Shown one piece after another: positions 9,431-18,598 of a stretch of DNA of 64,000 nt. The stretch's first letter is position 1. The number at the start of each line of letters is the position of its first letter. This DNA comes from Alteromonas macleodii ATCC 27126. GTDB lineage: Bacteria > Pseudomonadota > Gammaproteobacteria > Enterobacterales > Alteromonadaceae. A program made the position numbers and the translations under genes. The notes under the pieces are model-generated. The model saw only the letters and a list, made by a program, of their open reading frames with translations, was not told the origin of the DNA and made no database searches. The stretch is taken from NCBI RefSeq assembly GCF_000172635.2, contig NC_018632.1, positions 1,860,001-1,924,000 of the forward strand, in the 5' to 3' direction.

Positions 9431-9727
9431 GTTCACCTCTTTCCTGTGACTTCTTCTACCTGTGGTAATCTTGAAGATAGTTTTCAAATAGATGTCGCGC
9501 TATTCACAATTAGTATAATTAACTCATATGTCGCTAATGTCGTAACGAGGGCGCTACTTTTTCAGAAGCGCTATGTCGTCAGTTAGCACTTATCTATGCG
9601 GATTGGTATAAATATTTGATTCGTAGAATACTATTTCTAAGTGTGCGATAGAGTAAAAAAGAATAATAAACGAAAAGAATGGCGTTAAATAAAGGATTAA
9701 CCTGATAGACGAGTACTCGCCTACAAA

Positions 9728-10006
9728 TTACTTAGCGCTGAAGCGGTGACTTGGCAGTGCGCTATGAATAAGGTATTGGCTTTTGGATTGTTTGGTGGTT
9801 TGAAGCGAAACATCAGTACCGCGCTTTACTGTGCTTAGTGCTAGCGGTTTATTTTGACGTTGCTTCTTTAATAGTTGGGAAGAAGGCACTTCCTTCATAT
9901 TTACAAGCGTAGATTGGGCTTCTTGCGCAATACTAACGTTAATCAACGAATAGGTTATACAAAGTGTAGTAGCTAAAAAAATGTTTTTACTTGGCTTTTT
10001 CATCAC
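9728..10006 (-). CDS. Small exported hypothetical protein
   Basis: This 92-residue protein begins with a plausible Sec signal peptide: MMKKPSK, a hydrophobic stretch, then SIAQEA for cleavage near residue 27. The mature part is short, basic and rich in Gln, Ser and Lys; it has no Cys and no motif that I recognise. It carries no clear ribosome site (GAGAAAAATGTG). The gene is noteworthy for its promoter: it shares the operator and promoter plan of the three DUF3718 genes. The 5' untranslated region would be about 110 bases long and contains a GAGGCG-N8-CGCCTC hairpin. Confidence 0.6.
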   Translation of the reverse strand: MMKKPSKNIFLATTLCITYSLINVSIAQEAQSTLVNMKEVPSSQLLKKQRQNKPLALSTVKRGTDVSLQTTKQSKSQYLIHSALPSHRFSAK

Positions 10007-10114
10007 ATTTTTCTCTTTTTGTTCAACTTAATCGCTAAATAAAATTATTGGGTTTTACTTGATGGGGGTCGATTGCAGAGGCGGTTGCACTCGCCTCATT
10101 CATCGATTTTGTTT

Positions 10115-10189
10115 GTTCCTCTTCATTACACCTAAAGTAGAACGAAAGAGAAACATGATGAGTCATACAAAGGTATGTCAAAAAATACC
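10115..10189 (-). promoter_or_regulatory. Shared operator-promoter, copy 4 (small exported protein)
   Basis: The inverted repeat GGTATG-TCAAAA-AATACC is at 10172-10189, inside a longer AAAGGTAT/ATACCTTT palindrome. On the minus strand a -35-like TTTCTC (10053+95, i.e. 10153-10148), a 17-base spacer, the -10 box TGTAAT (10130-10125) and, six bases later, GAACAAAC (10118-10111) follow. The same elements occur at the same distances before the three DUF3718 genes. Confidence 0.6.
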
Positions 10190-10221
10190 TTTGCATGTAT
10201 TTCGAAACTGCGAGATAAAAA

Positions 10222-10986
10222 TTACCACGCTGTAACACCACCATCTACTGCTATGGTTTGCCCGTTCATGTAAGAGTTGCCAGGGGAAAGCATCAGCATC
10301 ATGGTGTTAACGATTTCTTGCGGTTCGCCTAGACGTTTCATAGGACTTCCCATGCCTAGTTGCTCGCGCGCTTCAGGGGTGTTGTACCCGTCTACGTTCA
10401 AAATATTGGTAGGACTATAGAATGGGCAAATTGCATTAACGCGAACATTCTTTCGGCCGTATTCCACCGCGGCTGTGCGGGTTATCCCCGAAACCGCGTG
10501 TTTTGCTGCAGCATAAGCACCGCCTTTAGGGGCTCCACCTAGTCCTGCAAGTGAGCTTACATTTAAAACGTGCCCTTGCTTTTGTGCAAGCATAACGGGT
10601 ATTTGGTACTTCATTCCAAACATAACGCCTTTTACATTCACAGCGAACTGCGAGTCCATGATTTCCTCTGTCATTTGATGAATTGGTGCAGGGTTATGCG
10701 CTATGCCTGCATTATTTACGGCTATATCCAGTTTGCCAAAGGTTTCAATGGCTGTTTCAACCAGCGCCTTATTTAGCGACTCGCTAGCAATATTACCCGC
10801 TAGCACCACGACATCAGTGAGTGCTTTTACATCCTTTTTCGTTTCCTCAAGGGCGGTTTCGTTAATGTCTGAAAGAACGAGTTTTGCTCCTCGGTTGGCA
10901 AGACCTAGCGATAACAAGCGGCCAAAGCCACTGCCTGCGCCGGTAATTAATACAACTTGCCCTGAAAAGTCGAGTAGAGCATCCAT
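10222..10986 (-). CDS. SDR-family oxidoreductase
   Basis: This is a classical short-chain dehydrogenase of 254 residues. The cofactor motif TGAGSGFG is near residue 15, NNAG follows in the middle, and the catalytic Ser and YAAAK (Tyr-x-x-x-Lys) are present, with a C-terminal VDGGVTAW. It probably interconverts an alcohol and a ketone with NAD(P)H. A GGAG site lies 6 bases before ATG 10986. It is 43 bases downstream of the dehalogenase-like gene on the same strand, so the pair probably forms an operon, divergent from the beta-oxidation genes. A role in lipid-related or hydroxyacyl metabolism is inferred from context only. Confidence 0.88.
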   Translation of the reverse strand: MDALLDFSGQVVLITGAGSGFGRLLSLGLANRGAKLVLSDINETALEETKKDVKALTDVVVLAGNIASESLNKALVETAIETFGKLDIAVNNAGIAHNPAPIHQMTEEIMDSQFAVNVKGVMFGMKYQIPVMLAQKQGHVLNVSSLAGLGGAPKGGAYAAAKHAVSGITRTAAVEYGRKNVRVNAICPFYSPTNILNVDGYNTPEAREQLGMGSPMKRLGEPQEIVNTMMLMLSPGNSYMNGQTIAVDGGVTAW

Positions 10987-11029
10987 GGTAATCTCCTATT
11001 GGTAACTGTTTAATGTTTTTGAAACGTGG

Positions 11030-11944
11030 CTATTTCAGCTGCGTTTGGTTTATAAATTGAATGAGTAATTTGGCTAGCATTTCCCCTTGGTCTTCCTGGA
11101 TAAAGTGACCACCGTTTTCTACAAGGGTATGAGCCATGCCGCTGCTGCCAGGAATGAGCTTTTGAAATACCTTATCGCCACCTTTAGTAACAGGGTCGCT
11201 ATCACCGAAAGCCGTAACAAAAGGTTTGTTATATTGCTTTAGCTTTTCCCATGCCTGTCTATTCGCCTGTGCCTCAGCATTGTCTGGGCTTGTAGGAACA
11301 AGAATAGGGAACATGCGTGCACCTGCTTTAAAGCTTTCGTCTGGAAAAGGGGCGTCGTAAGCAGCAAGCGTCGCCTCATCTAGAACAGTGGTTGTGGCGT
11401 TTTGAATGATCGTAGATGTGGGAAATACGGCGACATCCTGTGAGAATCGGCGCCATTTGATGAAAGCATCACTTGGCGGGTGGTCGCCAGTGGGCAAACC
11501 GGTATTAGACACCATTACACCCGAAAAACGCTCAGGCATATCGGCGACAAGTCGCAGGCCTAGTAAACCTCCCCAGTCTTGACAAAATAGTGTAACGGGG
11601 CCTTTAGTAGCCTGCGAAAACCAGTCTTTTAGCCATATCACATGACGAGCATAGGAGTAGTCCTCCTTTCTTACTGGTTTATCTGAGCGTCCAAAACCAA
11701 TGAGATCCGGCGCGATGACATTGAATCCCGCATCAGCCAATATGGGCATCATCTTGCGGTACAAATAAGCCCACGTCGGTTCGCCGTGTATTAATAGCAC
11801 GGTATGTCCATCTTTCGGTCCACATTGATAATGGGCCATTGTTATTTCACTGCTTACTGTGTCTGTTACTTCAGTGAAACAGGGGGAGTAGGGAAAGTCA
11901 GTGATCGTGTCGAAGGCGCTTTCCGGTGTTTTAAGCACTTGCAT
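11030..11944 (-). CDS. Haloalkane dehalogenase-like alpha/beta hydrolase (HLD-I type)
   Basis: This alpha/beta hydrolase, 304 residues from ATG 11944, closely follows subfamily I haloalkane dehalogenases (DhlA/DppA type), which hydrolyse carbon-halogen bonds. The oxyanion motif HGEPTW is at about residues 53-58. The nucleophile is Asp123 in QDWGG, with the halide-binding Trp124 next to it. A second Trp, Trp164 in the cap, may be the second halide ligand. The acid is probably Asp248 and the base His280 in GGHFIQEDQG. The open frame begins with a TTG two codons earlier, but AAAGGA is better spaced to the ATG. The activity is inferred from motifs; epoxide or ester hydrolysis remains possible. 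Confidence 0.82.
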   Translation of the reverse strand: MQVLKTPESAFDTITDFPYSPCFTEVTDTVSSEITMAHYQCGPKDGHTVLLIHGEPTWAYLYRKMMPILADAGFNVIAPDLIGFGRSDKPVRKEDYSYARHVIWLKDWFSQATKGPVTLFCQDWGGLLGLRLVADMPERFSGVMVSNTGLPTGDHPPSDAFIKWRRFSQDVAVFPTSTIIQNATTTVLDEATLAAYDAPFPDESFKAGARMFPILVPTSPDNAEAQANRQAWEKLKQYNKPFVTAFGDSDPVTKGGDKVFQKLIPGSSGMAHTLVENGGHFIQEDQGEMLAKLLIQFINQTQLK

Positions 11945-12183
11945 AGCCAATCATCCTTTTGTAAATAAAATGTAATTACAAGTGTTGCCCGATTAACAAA
12001 AACACCGGTTTTATTTTCTGTCAAATAAACCTTAGGCAAGGTAGGACAGGCTCTGCGCAGAGAAATGAATTCACAAAGGGGCTGGCGGTCAATATTAAAT
12101 ATTATGATAAATGTCTATAACACCAATAAACTTGGATGATTGACAACACTGCAATAACATCCAGTTAACGTGATAAACAGGAC

Positions 12184-14313
12184 ATGGTTATGACTGAGAT
12201 GGAAAATAAAGCCGTAGAATATGCAGTACAACAGGGTGTTGCCACGCTGACAATGCAAAGTGCGCCCGTTAATGCGCTGTCACGCGCTATCAGAGTAGGG
12301 TTGATAGAAGGCATAAACAATGCACTAGATGACGACAGCGTACGTGCCATTGTTATTACTTCTTCACTACCTATTTTTTCGGGTGGAGCTGACATCAGCG
12401 AATTCTCTGGTGGCGATTTGTCTCCCATGCTGCCTGAGGTACTAGACAAGATTGAAAATGCGTCTAAGCCGGTTGTTGCTGTTCTCCCTGGACCAGCATT
12501 CGGCGGTGGCTTAGAAGTGGCGTTAGCTTGCCATCATCGCATCACCTTTGCCGACAATAAGGTGGGTCTTCCAGAGGTAAATCTAGGCATATTACCGGGC
12601 GCAGGCGGTACTCAGCGCCTTCCTCGTTTAGCCGACGCACAAACATCGTTAGAAATGATCGTAACAGGCAAGCCTACGTCGGTGGTCAAACTTCCAGGTG
12701 TCTTCGACAAAATTTCTGATAAGCCTGAGCATTTACTTGAAGATACAAAAGCGTATTTACAAGCATTAACGCCAGATAAAGCGATTAAACGCACCAGTGA
12801 TATCACGCTGTCCATGTCTGACGAAACGCAGGCGGTGTTTGATGCAGTAACTGCACAAACTAAAAAAGCGACTCGTGGTTTCTTTGCTCCATTAAAATGT
12901 ATCGAAGCGGTACGCGGCGCTTACACGCTCGCTTTTGAAGATGGCCTTAAAAATGAAGGCAAGCTTTTCATGGAGTGTATGAATACGCCACAGGCGCGTG
13001 CCCAGCAGCATTTCTTTTTTGCTGAACGCGCAGCAGGTCATGTGAGCGATTTCGACAAAAATACTCCTGAGCGCAACATTGATAAAGTTGCGATTATCGG
13101 CGCCGGAACAATGGGCGGTGGTATCGCTATGAACTTCGCCAATGCCGGCATTCCAGTCACAATGCTTGAGCTCAAAGAAGAAGCGCTAGAGAAGGGATTA
13201 GCGCTTATTAGAAAGAACTACGAAAACTCAGCGAAAAAAGGCAAGTTAACCCAAGAGCAGGTAGAGAGCCGCATGGCACTGCTTTCAGGTACCACGTCGT
13301 ATGACGACTTAGCTGATGTTGATCTCGTCATCGAAGCCGTTTTCGAGAAGATGGAAGTAAAGAAAACCGTATTCTCGACGCTGGATAAAGTGTGTAAGCC
13401 AGGCGCCATTTTGGCTTCAAATACGTCAACACTGGATATAGACGAAATAGCGACAGCCACATCCCGTCCTGAAGATGTGATTGGTCTTCACTTCTTCTCG
13501 CCAGCGAATGTGATGAGACTGCTAGAAGTGGTTAAAGCAGAGAAGACATCTGCTGAAGTCATTAAAACCTGCATGAAGATGGCTAAACGCATCAAGAAAG
13601 TAGCGGTGTTGGTAGGCGTTTGCTTCGGATTCGTAGGTAACCGCATGATTGAGCCTTACGGCCGTGAAGCTAACCGCTTACTGCTTGAAGGAGCAACACC
13701 TGAGCAAGTTGATCGTGTTTTAACCGAGTTTGGCATGCCAATGGGGCCGTTCACTATGGGTGATATGGCTGGATTAGATATTGGTTACTATGTACGACAG
13801 TCTCGACAAGAGCACATTGCACACGACCCCGCTTACGGTGCAGTGGCAGATCGCTTGGTAGAAAAGGGGCGCAACGGACTCAAAACCGGACGCGGAGCTT
13901 ACAACTATGAACCTGGCAGTCGAGTTCCTGTCCCAGATCCAGAAGTACTAGAAATTGCCAAGCAAGAAGCAGAACGTTTAGGCGTGGTTCAGCGTTCAGA
14001 CATTAGCGATGAGGAAATTCTAGTTCGCGTCATGTACTCATTGATAAACGAAGGTGCTGCCATCTTAGAAGAAGGCATTGCAGCTAAATCTAGCGATATC
14101 GACGTGATTTATGTTTACGGTTATGGCTTCCCTGTGTATCGCGGCGGCCCTATGCAATATGCCGACGAAGTAGGGCTAGGCACTATTTTAGATAAGCTGA
14201 CTACCTATCGTGATCAATTGGGTGATTACGGAAAGATGTGGCTTGAACCAAGTGATTTGTTGGTGAAATTGGCCCAAAGCGGCGGCACGTTTAAAAGCTA
14301 TAAAGCGAAGTAG
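12184..14313 (+). CDS. Multifunctional enoyl-CoA hydratase / 3-hydroxyacyl-CoA dehydrogenase
   Basis: This 709-residue fatty-acid oxidation enzyme joins a crotonase domain with a 3-hydroxyacyl-CoA dehydrogenase domain. The crotonase half has the oxyanion motif FSGGADI and both catalytic glutamates, Glu111 and Glu131. The dehydrogenase half has the NAD motif GAGTMGGG near residue 301 and catalytic His436 in GLHFFSP. The C-terminal dehydrogenase domains are complete (GFVGNR, YGYGFPVYRGGP). Length and layout match FadJ or the peroxisomal-type protein rather than FadB. It heads a three-gene run with thiolase and acyl-CoA dehydrogenase. An ACAGGA site precedes ATG 12184; ATG 12190 is an alternative. 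Confidence 0.93.
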   Translation: MVMTEMENKAVEYAVQQGVATLTMQSAPVNALSRAIRVGLIEGINNALDDDSVRAIVITSSLPIFSGGADISEFSGGDLSPMLPEVLDKIENASKPVVAVLPGPAFGGGLEVALACHHRITFADNKVGLPEVNLGILPGAGGTQRLPRLADAQTSLEMIVTGKPTSVVKLPGVFDKISDKPEHLLEDTKAYLQALTPDKAIKRTSDITLSMSDETQAVFDAVTAQTKKATRGFFAPLKCIEAVRGAYTLAFEDGLKNEGKLFMECMNTPQARAQQHFFFAERAAGHVSDFDKNTPERNIDKVAIIGAGTMGGGIAMNFANAGIPVTMLELKEEALEKGLALIRKNYENSAKKGKLTQEQVESRMALLSGTTSYDDLADVDLVIEAVFEKMEVKKTVFSTLDKVCKPGAILASNTSTLDIDEIATATSRPEDVIGLHFFSPANVMRLLEVVKAEKTSAEVIKTCMKMAKRIKKVAVLVGVCFGFVGNRMIEPYGREANRLLLEGATPEQVDRVLTEFGMPMGPFTMGDMAGLDIGYYVRQSRQEHIAHDPAYGAVADRLVEKGRNGLKTGRGAYNYEPGSRVPVPDPEVLEIAKQEAERLGVVQRSDISDEEILVRVMYSLINEGAAILEEGIAAKSSDIDVIYVYGYGFPVYRGGPMQYADEVGLGTILDKLTTYRDQLGDYGKMWLEPSDLLVKLAQSGGTFKSYKAK

Positions 14314-14317
14314 ACAA

Positions 14318-14371
14318 AGCTCTCGTTAGCGAGAGTTAATCGACGGTGAGAGCTAGCGATAGCTCTCGTTA
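14318..14371 (+). repeat. Tandem hairpins in the beta-oxidation operon
   Basis: Two hairpins stand in the 154-base gap between the multifunctional enzyme and the thiolase. The first is CTCTCG-TTAG-CGAGAG (14320-14335). The second is GAGAGCTA-GCGA-TAGCTCTC (14348-14367), with a GNRA tetraloop. The sequence AGCTCTCGTTA occurs in both (14318-14328 and 14361-14371), so alternative pairings are possible. No T-run follows. RNA processing or stabilisation between two genes of an operon is a plausible role. Confidence 0.55.
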
Positions 14372-14473
14372 CCCGACATCCGAATTTGGTAAAGCTAGGT
14401 AACTTCGAGAAGAAGCACATAGGCCTAGCTAAACTTTGGCTGAACTTTCAGCCCAACTGAAAGGAATATGAAA

Positions 14474-15655
14474 ATGCGCGATGCAGTTATCGTAAGTACA
14501 GCACGTACGCCAATCGGGCGCGCTTATAAAGGTGCACTGAACAATTTACCAGCCCCTTCATTAGGTGGCCATGCTATTCAAAACGCAGTAGCACGCGCAG
14601 GGATCGACCCTGCCAGTGTTGATGACGTGGTAATGGGCGCAGCGTTAACCCAAGGCAGTGGCGGCATGAATATTGGCCGCTTGGCTGGCCTAGCGGGTGG
14701 TTTACCGGTCACCGTAGCGGGTATGACACTCGACCGCCAATGCAGTTCTGGCATGTATGCCATTGCTACCGCAGCGAATTCAATTCGTACGGGCGATACC
14801 AACATTATGGTTGCGGGCGGCTTAGATTCTATCTCTTTAGTGCAAAACAAAAATATGAATATGTTTCGTGCAGTAGACCCTGCACTGGTTGCTAAGCACA
14901 AAGATATTTATATGCCAATGCTTCAAACTGCAGAAGTGGTGGGTAAGCGCTACAACATTAGCCGTGACGTACAAGACGAATACGGTTACCAAAGCCAAAT
15001 GCGCACAGCAGCTGCTCAAGAAGCAGGTAAGTTTGATGATGAGATTGTACCTATCACAGCAACGCAAGCCTTATTTAATAAGGAAACAGGTGAAACCTCT
15101 GAGCGTGAAGTGACCTTGTCAAAAGACGAAGGAAATCGCCCAGAAACAACGCTAGAGGGGCTTAAAGCGCTTAACCCAGTGATAGAAGGTGGTTGTATTA
15201 CCGCAGGTAATGCAAGCCAGCTTTCTGATGGAGCCAGCGCGACAGTGATTATGGATGAGCACTCAGCGGCAAAAGGCAATGCTCAACCTCTTGGTATTTA
15301 TCGCGGTATTGCAGTGGCAGGCTGTGAGCCAGATGAAATGGGAATTGGCCCAGTGTTCGCCATTCCTAAGCTATTAAAGCAGCATGGATTGACCATGGAC
15401 GATATCGGTCTATGGGAGCTTAATGAAGCGTTTGCGGTACAGGTACTTTATTGCCGCGATAAGTTAGGCATTCCAGACGAATTATTAAACGTAAACGGTG
15501 GTGCCATTTCTATTGGTCACCCATACGGCATGAGCGGTGCTCGCATGGTGGGTCATGCACTCATCGAAGGTAAACGACGCGGTGCGAAATATGTTGTTTG
15601 CACCATGTGTATCGGTGGCGGCATGGGCGCTGCTGGTCTATTTGAAGTAATATAG
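14474..15655 (+). CDS. Acetyl-CoA acyltransferase (thiolase)
   Basis: This thiolase, 393 residues from ATG 14474, performs the last step of beta-oxidation or makes acetoacetyl-CoA. The acylated Cys is Cys90 in [25 protein letters not shown] and the C-terminal CIGGGMG give the remaining active-site His and Cys. The frame also has ATG 14468, but AAGGA ends 2 bases before it and 8 bases before 14474, so the later start is more likely. It follows the multifunctional enzyme and ends 9 bases before the acyl-CoA dehydrogenase start, so these three enzymes form a beta-oxidation set. Confidence 0.93.
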   Translation: MRDAVIVSTARTPIGRAYKGALNNLPAPSLGGHAIQNAVARAGIDPASVDDVVMGAALTQGSGGMNIGRLAGLAGGLPVTVAGMTLDRQCSSGMYAIATAANSIRTGDTNIMVAGGLDSISLVQNKNMNMFRAVDPALVAKHKDIYMPMLQTAEVVGKRYNISRDVQDEYGYQSQMRTAAAQEAGKFDDEIVPITATQALFNKETGETSEREVTLSKDEGNRPETTLEGLKALNPVIEGGCITAGNASQLSDGASATVIMDEHSAAKGNAQPLGIYRGIAVAGCEPDEMGIGPVFAIPKLLKQHGLTMDDIGLWELNEAFAVQVLYCRDKLGIPDELLNVNGGAISIGHPYGMSGARMVGHALIEGKRRGAKYVVCTMCIGGGMGAAGLFEVI

Positions 15656-15664
15656 GTATTGGGT

Positions 15665-17464
15665 ATGGAAGGTTATAAAGCTCCACAACGTGACGCCATG
15701 TTTGTAACACATGAGCTACTAAATTATCAAAATCACTATCAAAAGCTAGGTTTCGACGAAGCATCTGAAGATCTGGTGTCGGCGATTTTCGCTGAAGCTG
15801 CAAAGTTTTCAGAGAACGTACTGGCACCCATCAATGCATCAGGCGATGAAGAAGGGTGTAAGTGGGTTGATGGTGAAGTAACAACGCCTAAAGGTTTTAA
15901 AGAAGCTTATCAAACGTATGTTGAGGGCGGATGGCCAGGAATGTCTCACCCTGAGGAATTTGGCGGTCAGGCATTACCATATTCATTGTCATCTATCATT
16001 GCTGAGTGGTTCTCAGGCGCAAACCATTCTTGGGCGATGTACCCAGGTCTAAGCCAGGGCTGTATGGCAACAATAAAAGCCCATGGCTCTGAATTGCTAC
16101 AAAAAATGTTCCTTGAAAAACTGGTTAGCGGTGAGTGGACAGGCACTATGTGTTTGACCGAAGCACACTGCGGTTCAGACCTTGGCATGTTGAAATGTCG
16201 CGCGGAACCTCAAGAAGATGGTACCTACAGCTTAACAGGAACGAAGATTTTTATTTCGGCAGGTGAACACGACTTGTCTGAAAATATCGTACACATTGTG
16301 TTAGCTCGATTGCCAGATGCGCCAGAGGGGACCAAAGGTATTTCACTATTTGTTGTACCTAAATTTAACGTATCTGAAGATGGCGAAAAGCAAGATAGAA
16401 ACGCAGTAGGCTGCGGAAGCATTGAACATAAAATGGGTATCAAAGCCAGCGCAACCTGCGTGATCAACTTCGATGGCGCAAAAGGTTATTTGATTGGACC
16501 ACCAAACCGCGGCCTAAACTGCATGTTTACGTTCATGAATACCGCACGTATTGGCACTGGTCTTGAAGGCTTGGCATCATCTGAAGCAGCATTCCAAGGT
16601 GCGCTTCGCTATGCAAAAGACCGCATTCAGTTCCGTTCATTAACAGGGCGTAAAAATCCTGATGGCCCAGCTGATCCTATTATTGTGCACCCTGATGTAC
16701 GTCGTATGCTGTTAACGCAGAAAGCGTTCGCGGAAGGCAACCGAGCGCTTGCCGCTTACTGTATGCAGTTAGTTGACGTTACTTTGTATGGTAGCGACGA
16801 GGCTGAGAAGCAACTTGCGGATGCAAAACTTGCATTCTTAACGCCTATCGTAAAAGCCTTTTTAACTGAAACCGCGCAAGAAGCCACGAGTTACGGTATG
16901 CAGGTTTATGGCGGCCACGGCTTTATCAAAGAATGGGGTATGGAGCAGCTAGCTCGCGATACCCGTATCTGCACCATGTATGAAGGTACTACAGGTATTC
17001 AAGCCGTTGACCTATTAGGTCGTAAAGTAATGGGCTCTAATGGCGAATTGCTTAATGTGTTTGTTCAAGAAGTGCGCGACTACTGTAATTCATTGCGCGA
17101 CAACGCTCAGTTTAGTGCTTGGACTAACGCGCTAAACTCTCACCTTGACGAGTGGCAGCAGATCACTATGGATATCGGTAAGGCAGCAGCATCGAACCCA
17201 GATGAAATTGGTGCAGCGTCTGTCGATTACTTAATGTATTCAGGTTATGTCACCGTTGCTTACTTCTGGTTAAAAATGGCAGTGAAAGCACAAGAACAGC
17301 TTGATGCAGGTAGCACCGAAACCGAGTTTTATAAGAGTAAAATCTTAACAACGGGCTTCTACTTTGACCGTTTGTTAACCCGTACTCGCTCACTGGTTTC
17401 GGCAATGCAATCAGGCGCAGACAACTTGATGTCTATGCCAGAGAGTATGTTCGCTATCGAGTAA
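15665..17464 (+). CDS. Acyl-CoA dehydrogenase (long form)
   Basis: This 599-residue flavoprotein carries out the first, FAD-dependent step of beta-oxidation. It belongs to the longer acyl-CoA dehydrogenase group with an added C-terminal domain. CLTEAHCGSDLGMLKC and KIFISAGEHD match the FAD and substrate region; MYEGTTGIQAVDLLGRK carries the catalytic Glu440. The frame opens at TTG 15659, but ATG 15665 is taken as the start, 9 bases after the thiolase stop. A strong hairpin follows at 17509-17586. Confidence 0.93.
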   Translation: MEGYKAPQRDAMFVTHELLNYQNHYQKLGFDEASEDLVSAIFAEAAKFSENVLAPINASGDEEGCKWVDGEVTTPKGFKEAYQTYVEGGWPGMSHPEEFGGQALPYSLSSIIAEWFSGANHSWAMYPGLSQGCMATIKAHGSELLQKMFLEKLVSGEWTGTMCLTEAHCGSDLGMLKCRAEPQEDGTYSLTGTKIFISAGEHDLSENIVHIVLARLPDAPEGTKGISLFVVPKFNVSEDGEKQDRNAVGCGSIEHKMGIKASATCVINFDGAKGYLIGPPNRGLNCMFTFMNTARIGTGLEGLASSEAAFQGALRYAKDRIQFRSLTGRKNPDGPADPIIVHPDVRRMLLTQKAFAEGNRALAAYCMQLVDVTLYGSDEAEKQLADAKLAFLTPIVKAFLTETAQEATSYGMQVYGGHGFIKEWGMEQLARDTRICTMYEGTTGIQAVDLLGRKVMGSNGELLNVFVQEVRDYCNSLRDNAQFSAWTNALNSHLDEWQQITMDIGKAAASNPDEIGAASVDYLMYSGYVTVAYFWLKMAVKAQEQLDAGSTETEFYKSKILTTGFYFDRLLTRTRSLVSAMQSGADNLMSMPESMFAIE

Positions 17465-17508
17465 CGACATAAAAGTAATACACGTGCGTTACTAAAAGAC
17501 GTACGAAA

Positions 17509-17586
17509 GGCCGAGAAAATAATGTAGCCGAGAAAATGATTTAACCAAATAATCATTTGGATGCGTTATTTTGCTCGGCCTTTTTG
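17509..17586 (+). terminator. Long-stem terminator after the beta-oxidation operon
   Basis: GGCCGAG (17509-17515) pairs with CTCGGCC (17574-17580), followed by TTTTTG. The stem extends through AAAATAA against TTATTTT with one bulge. It ends the acyl-CoA dehydrogenase transcript. Its right half overlaps the open frame of the next hydrolase, which argues that the hydrolase starts further downstream. Confidence 0.8.
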
Positions 17587-17619
17587 TTTCTTAAAAACAA
17601 CATAGAGGAAGTGAGCACA

Positions 17620-18504
17620 GTGGTTGTGTCAAAGTACGTGAATGTTGAGGGAGCCAGCCTTCATTATTTATCCCGAGAAGAAGAGAGCGCAGAGAACCCT
17701 CTGCTTATCATGTTTCATGGCTTCCCAGAAAATGCGCACACATGGGAAGCGTTAATGGCGACACTCCCCACATCACTTGACATCATTGCCCCAGATTTGC
17801 CCGGTTATCATTTATCGAGTCCACTACCCAGTGAAACGGACTACCAAGTTCCATCATTGATAAGTCGAATGGCCGCCTTCATCGAGAAAGTTCAAAAAGG
17901 CCGAAAGGTTATTTTGTTGGGACACGATTGGGGTGGGGCAATAGCGTGGCCCCTAGCAGCCTTTCACCAAACATTAATTAGCAAACTTATTATTGTTAAT
18001 GCTGCTCATCCTTCTTGCTTTACACGGGCAATAAAGACCTCTTCTACACAAAGAGCAAAAAGCCTGTATATCTCTGCGCTTATTGATAAGGGGGCAGAGC
18101 GGACCCTTACAAATACAAGCTTTACGTTATTGAAAAATATGTTAGGCAACGGCTTTTTTGAGAAAGAAACCAGCTATTCAAGGACTCTGCTTAACGACTG
18201 GAGTAAACCTGAAACCCTCAGCGCGATGCTCAATTACTATCGGCAAATGCCTCAACAAGTGCCACAAAAGAATGTACCTGAGCACGTGTTGGATGATATT
18301 CGTGTACCCGAAATATTCATTCACTGCCCAACCCTGTTATTGTGGGGAGAGCAGGATGATGCGTTTGATCTAAGTGTACTGGATAAAATCGAACACTATG
18401 TTCCATTGATAATTAAGCGGTTTAATCCGCACGCGTCGCACTGGTTACACAGGGAAAAACCTGAATGGGTACAAAAAGAAGTGATAAATTTTATAGGGCT
18501 CTAG
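17620..18504 (+). CDS. Alpha/beta hydrolase, epoxide-hydrolase-like
   Basis: This 294-residue alpha/beta hydrolase has HGFPE and the nucleophile elbow GHDWGG (Asp nucleophile), the pattern of epoxide hydrolases and haloacetate dehalogenases. The catalytic His is probably in HASHWLHREKP near the C-terminus, and WGEQDDAF supplies the acid region. The frame opens at TTG 17557, inside the preceding terminator. I choose GTG 17620, 10 bases after an AGAGGA site; GTG 17626 is also possible. Two Asp-nucleophile hydrolases in one fatty-acid cluster is notable. Confidence 0.8.
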   Translation: MVVSKYVNVEGASLHYLSREEESAENPLLIMFHGFPENAHTWEALMATLPTSLDIIAPDLPGYHLSSPLPSETDYQVPSLISRMAAFIEKVQKGRKVILLGHDWGGAIAWPLAAFHQTLISKLIIVNAAHPSCFTRAIKTSSTQRAKSLYISALIDKGAERTLTNTSFTLLKNMLGNGFFEKETSYSRTLLNDWSKPETLSAMLNYYRQMPQQVPQKNVPEHVLDDIRVPEIFIHCPTLLLWGEQDDAFDLSVLDKIEHYVPLIIKRFNPHASHWLHREKPEWVQKEVINFIGL

Positions 18505-18512
18505 AAAGGGGT

Positions 18513-18586
18513 GAGGCCCCTAAAAGGGGCCTCCAGTGCGGCGTCCTGCCGCTACCATGTTGAATCGTTACATCACATGGTGTGAT
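18513..18586 (-). ncRNA. DUF3718 3' element, copy 1 (three hairpins with anti-start)
   Basis: This 74-base element follows the first DUF3718 stop codon. Reading along the minus strand it has hairpin ATCACA-N3-TGTGAT (18586-18572), a linker with TTCAACATGGT (18564-18554), hairpin GCGGC-N5-GCCGC (18552-18538), and hairpin GAGGCCCC-N5-GGGGCCTC (18533-18513). The linker is the exact reverse complement of the gene's start region ACCATGTTGAA (19000-18990). The last hairpin lacks a T-run here and also follows the convergent hydrolase. Confidence 0.6.
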
Positions 18587-18598
18587 TAATTAGTTATA

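Noticed and set aside
10035..10244. A 69-codon open frame on the minus strand between the SDR and the small exported protein
   Set aside because: It overlaps the SDR stop, has no ribosome site and spans the shared operator-promoter; its composition is not protein-like.
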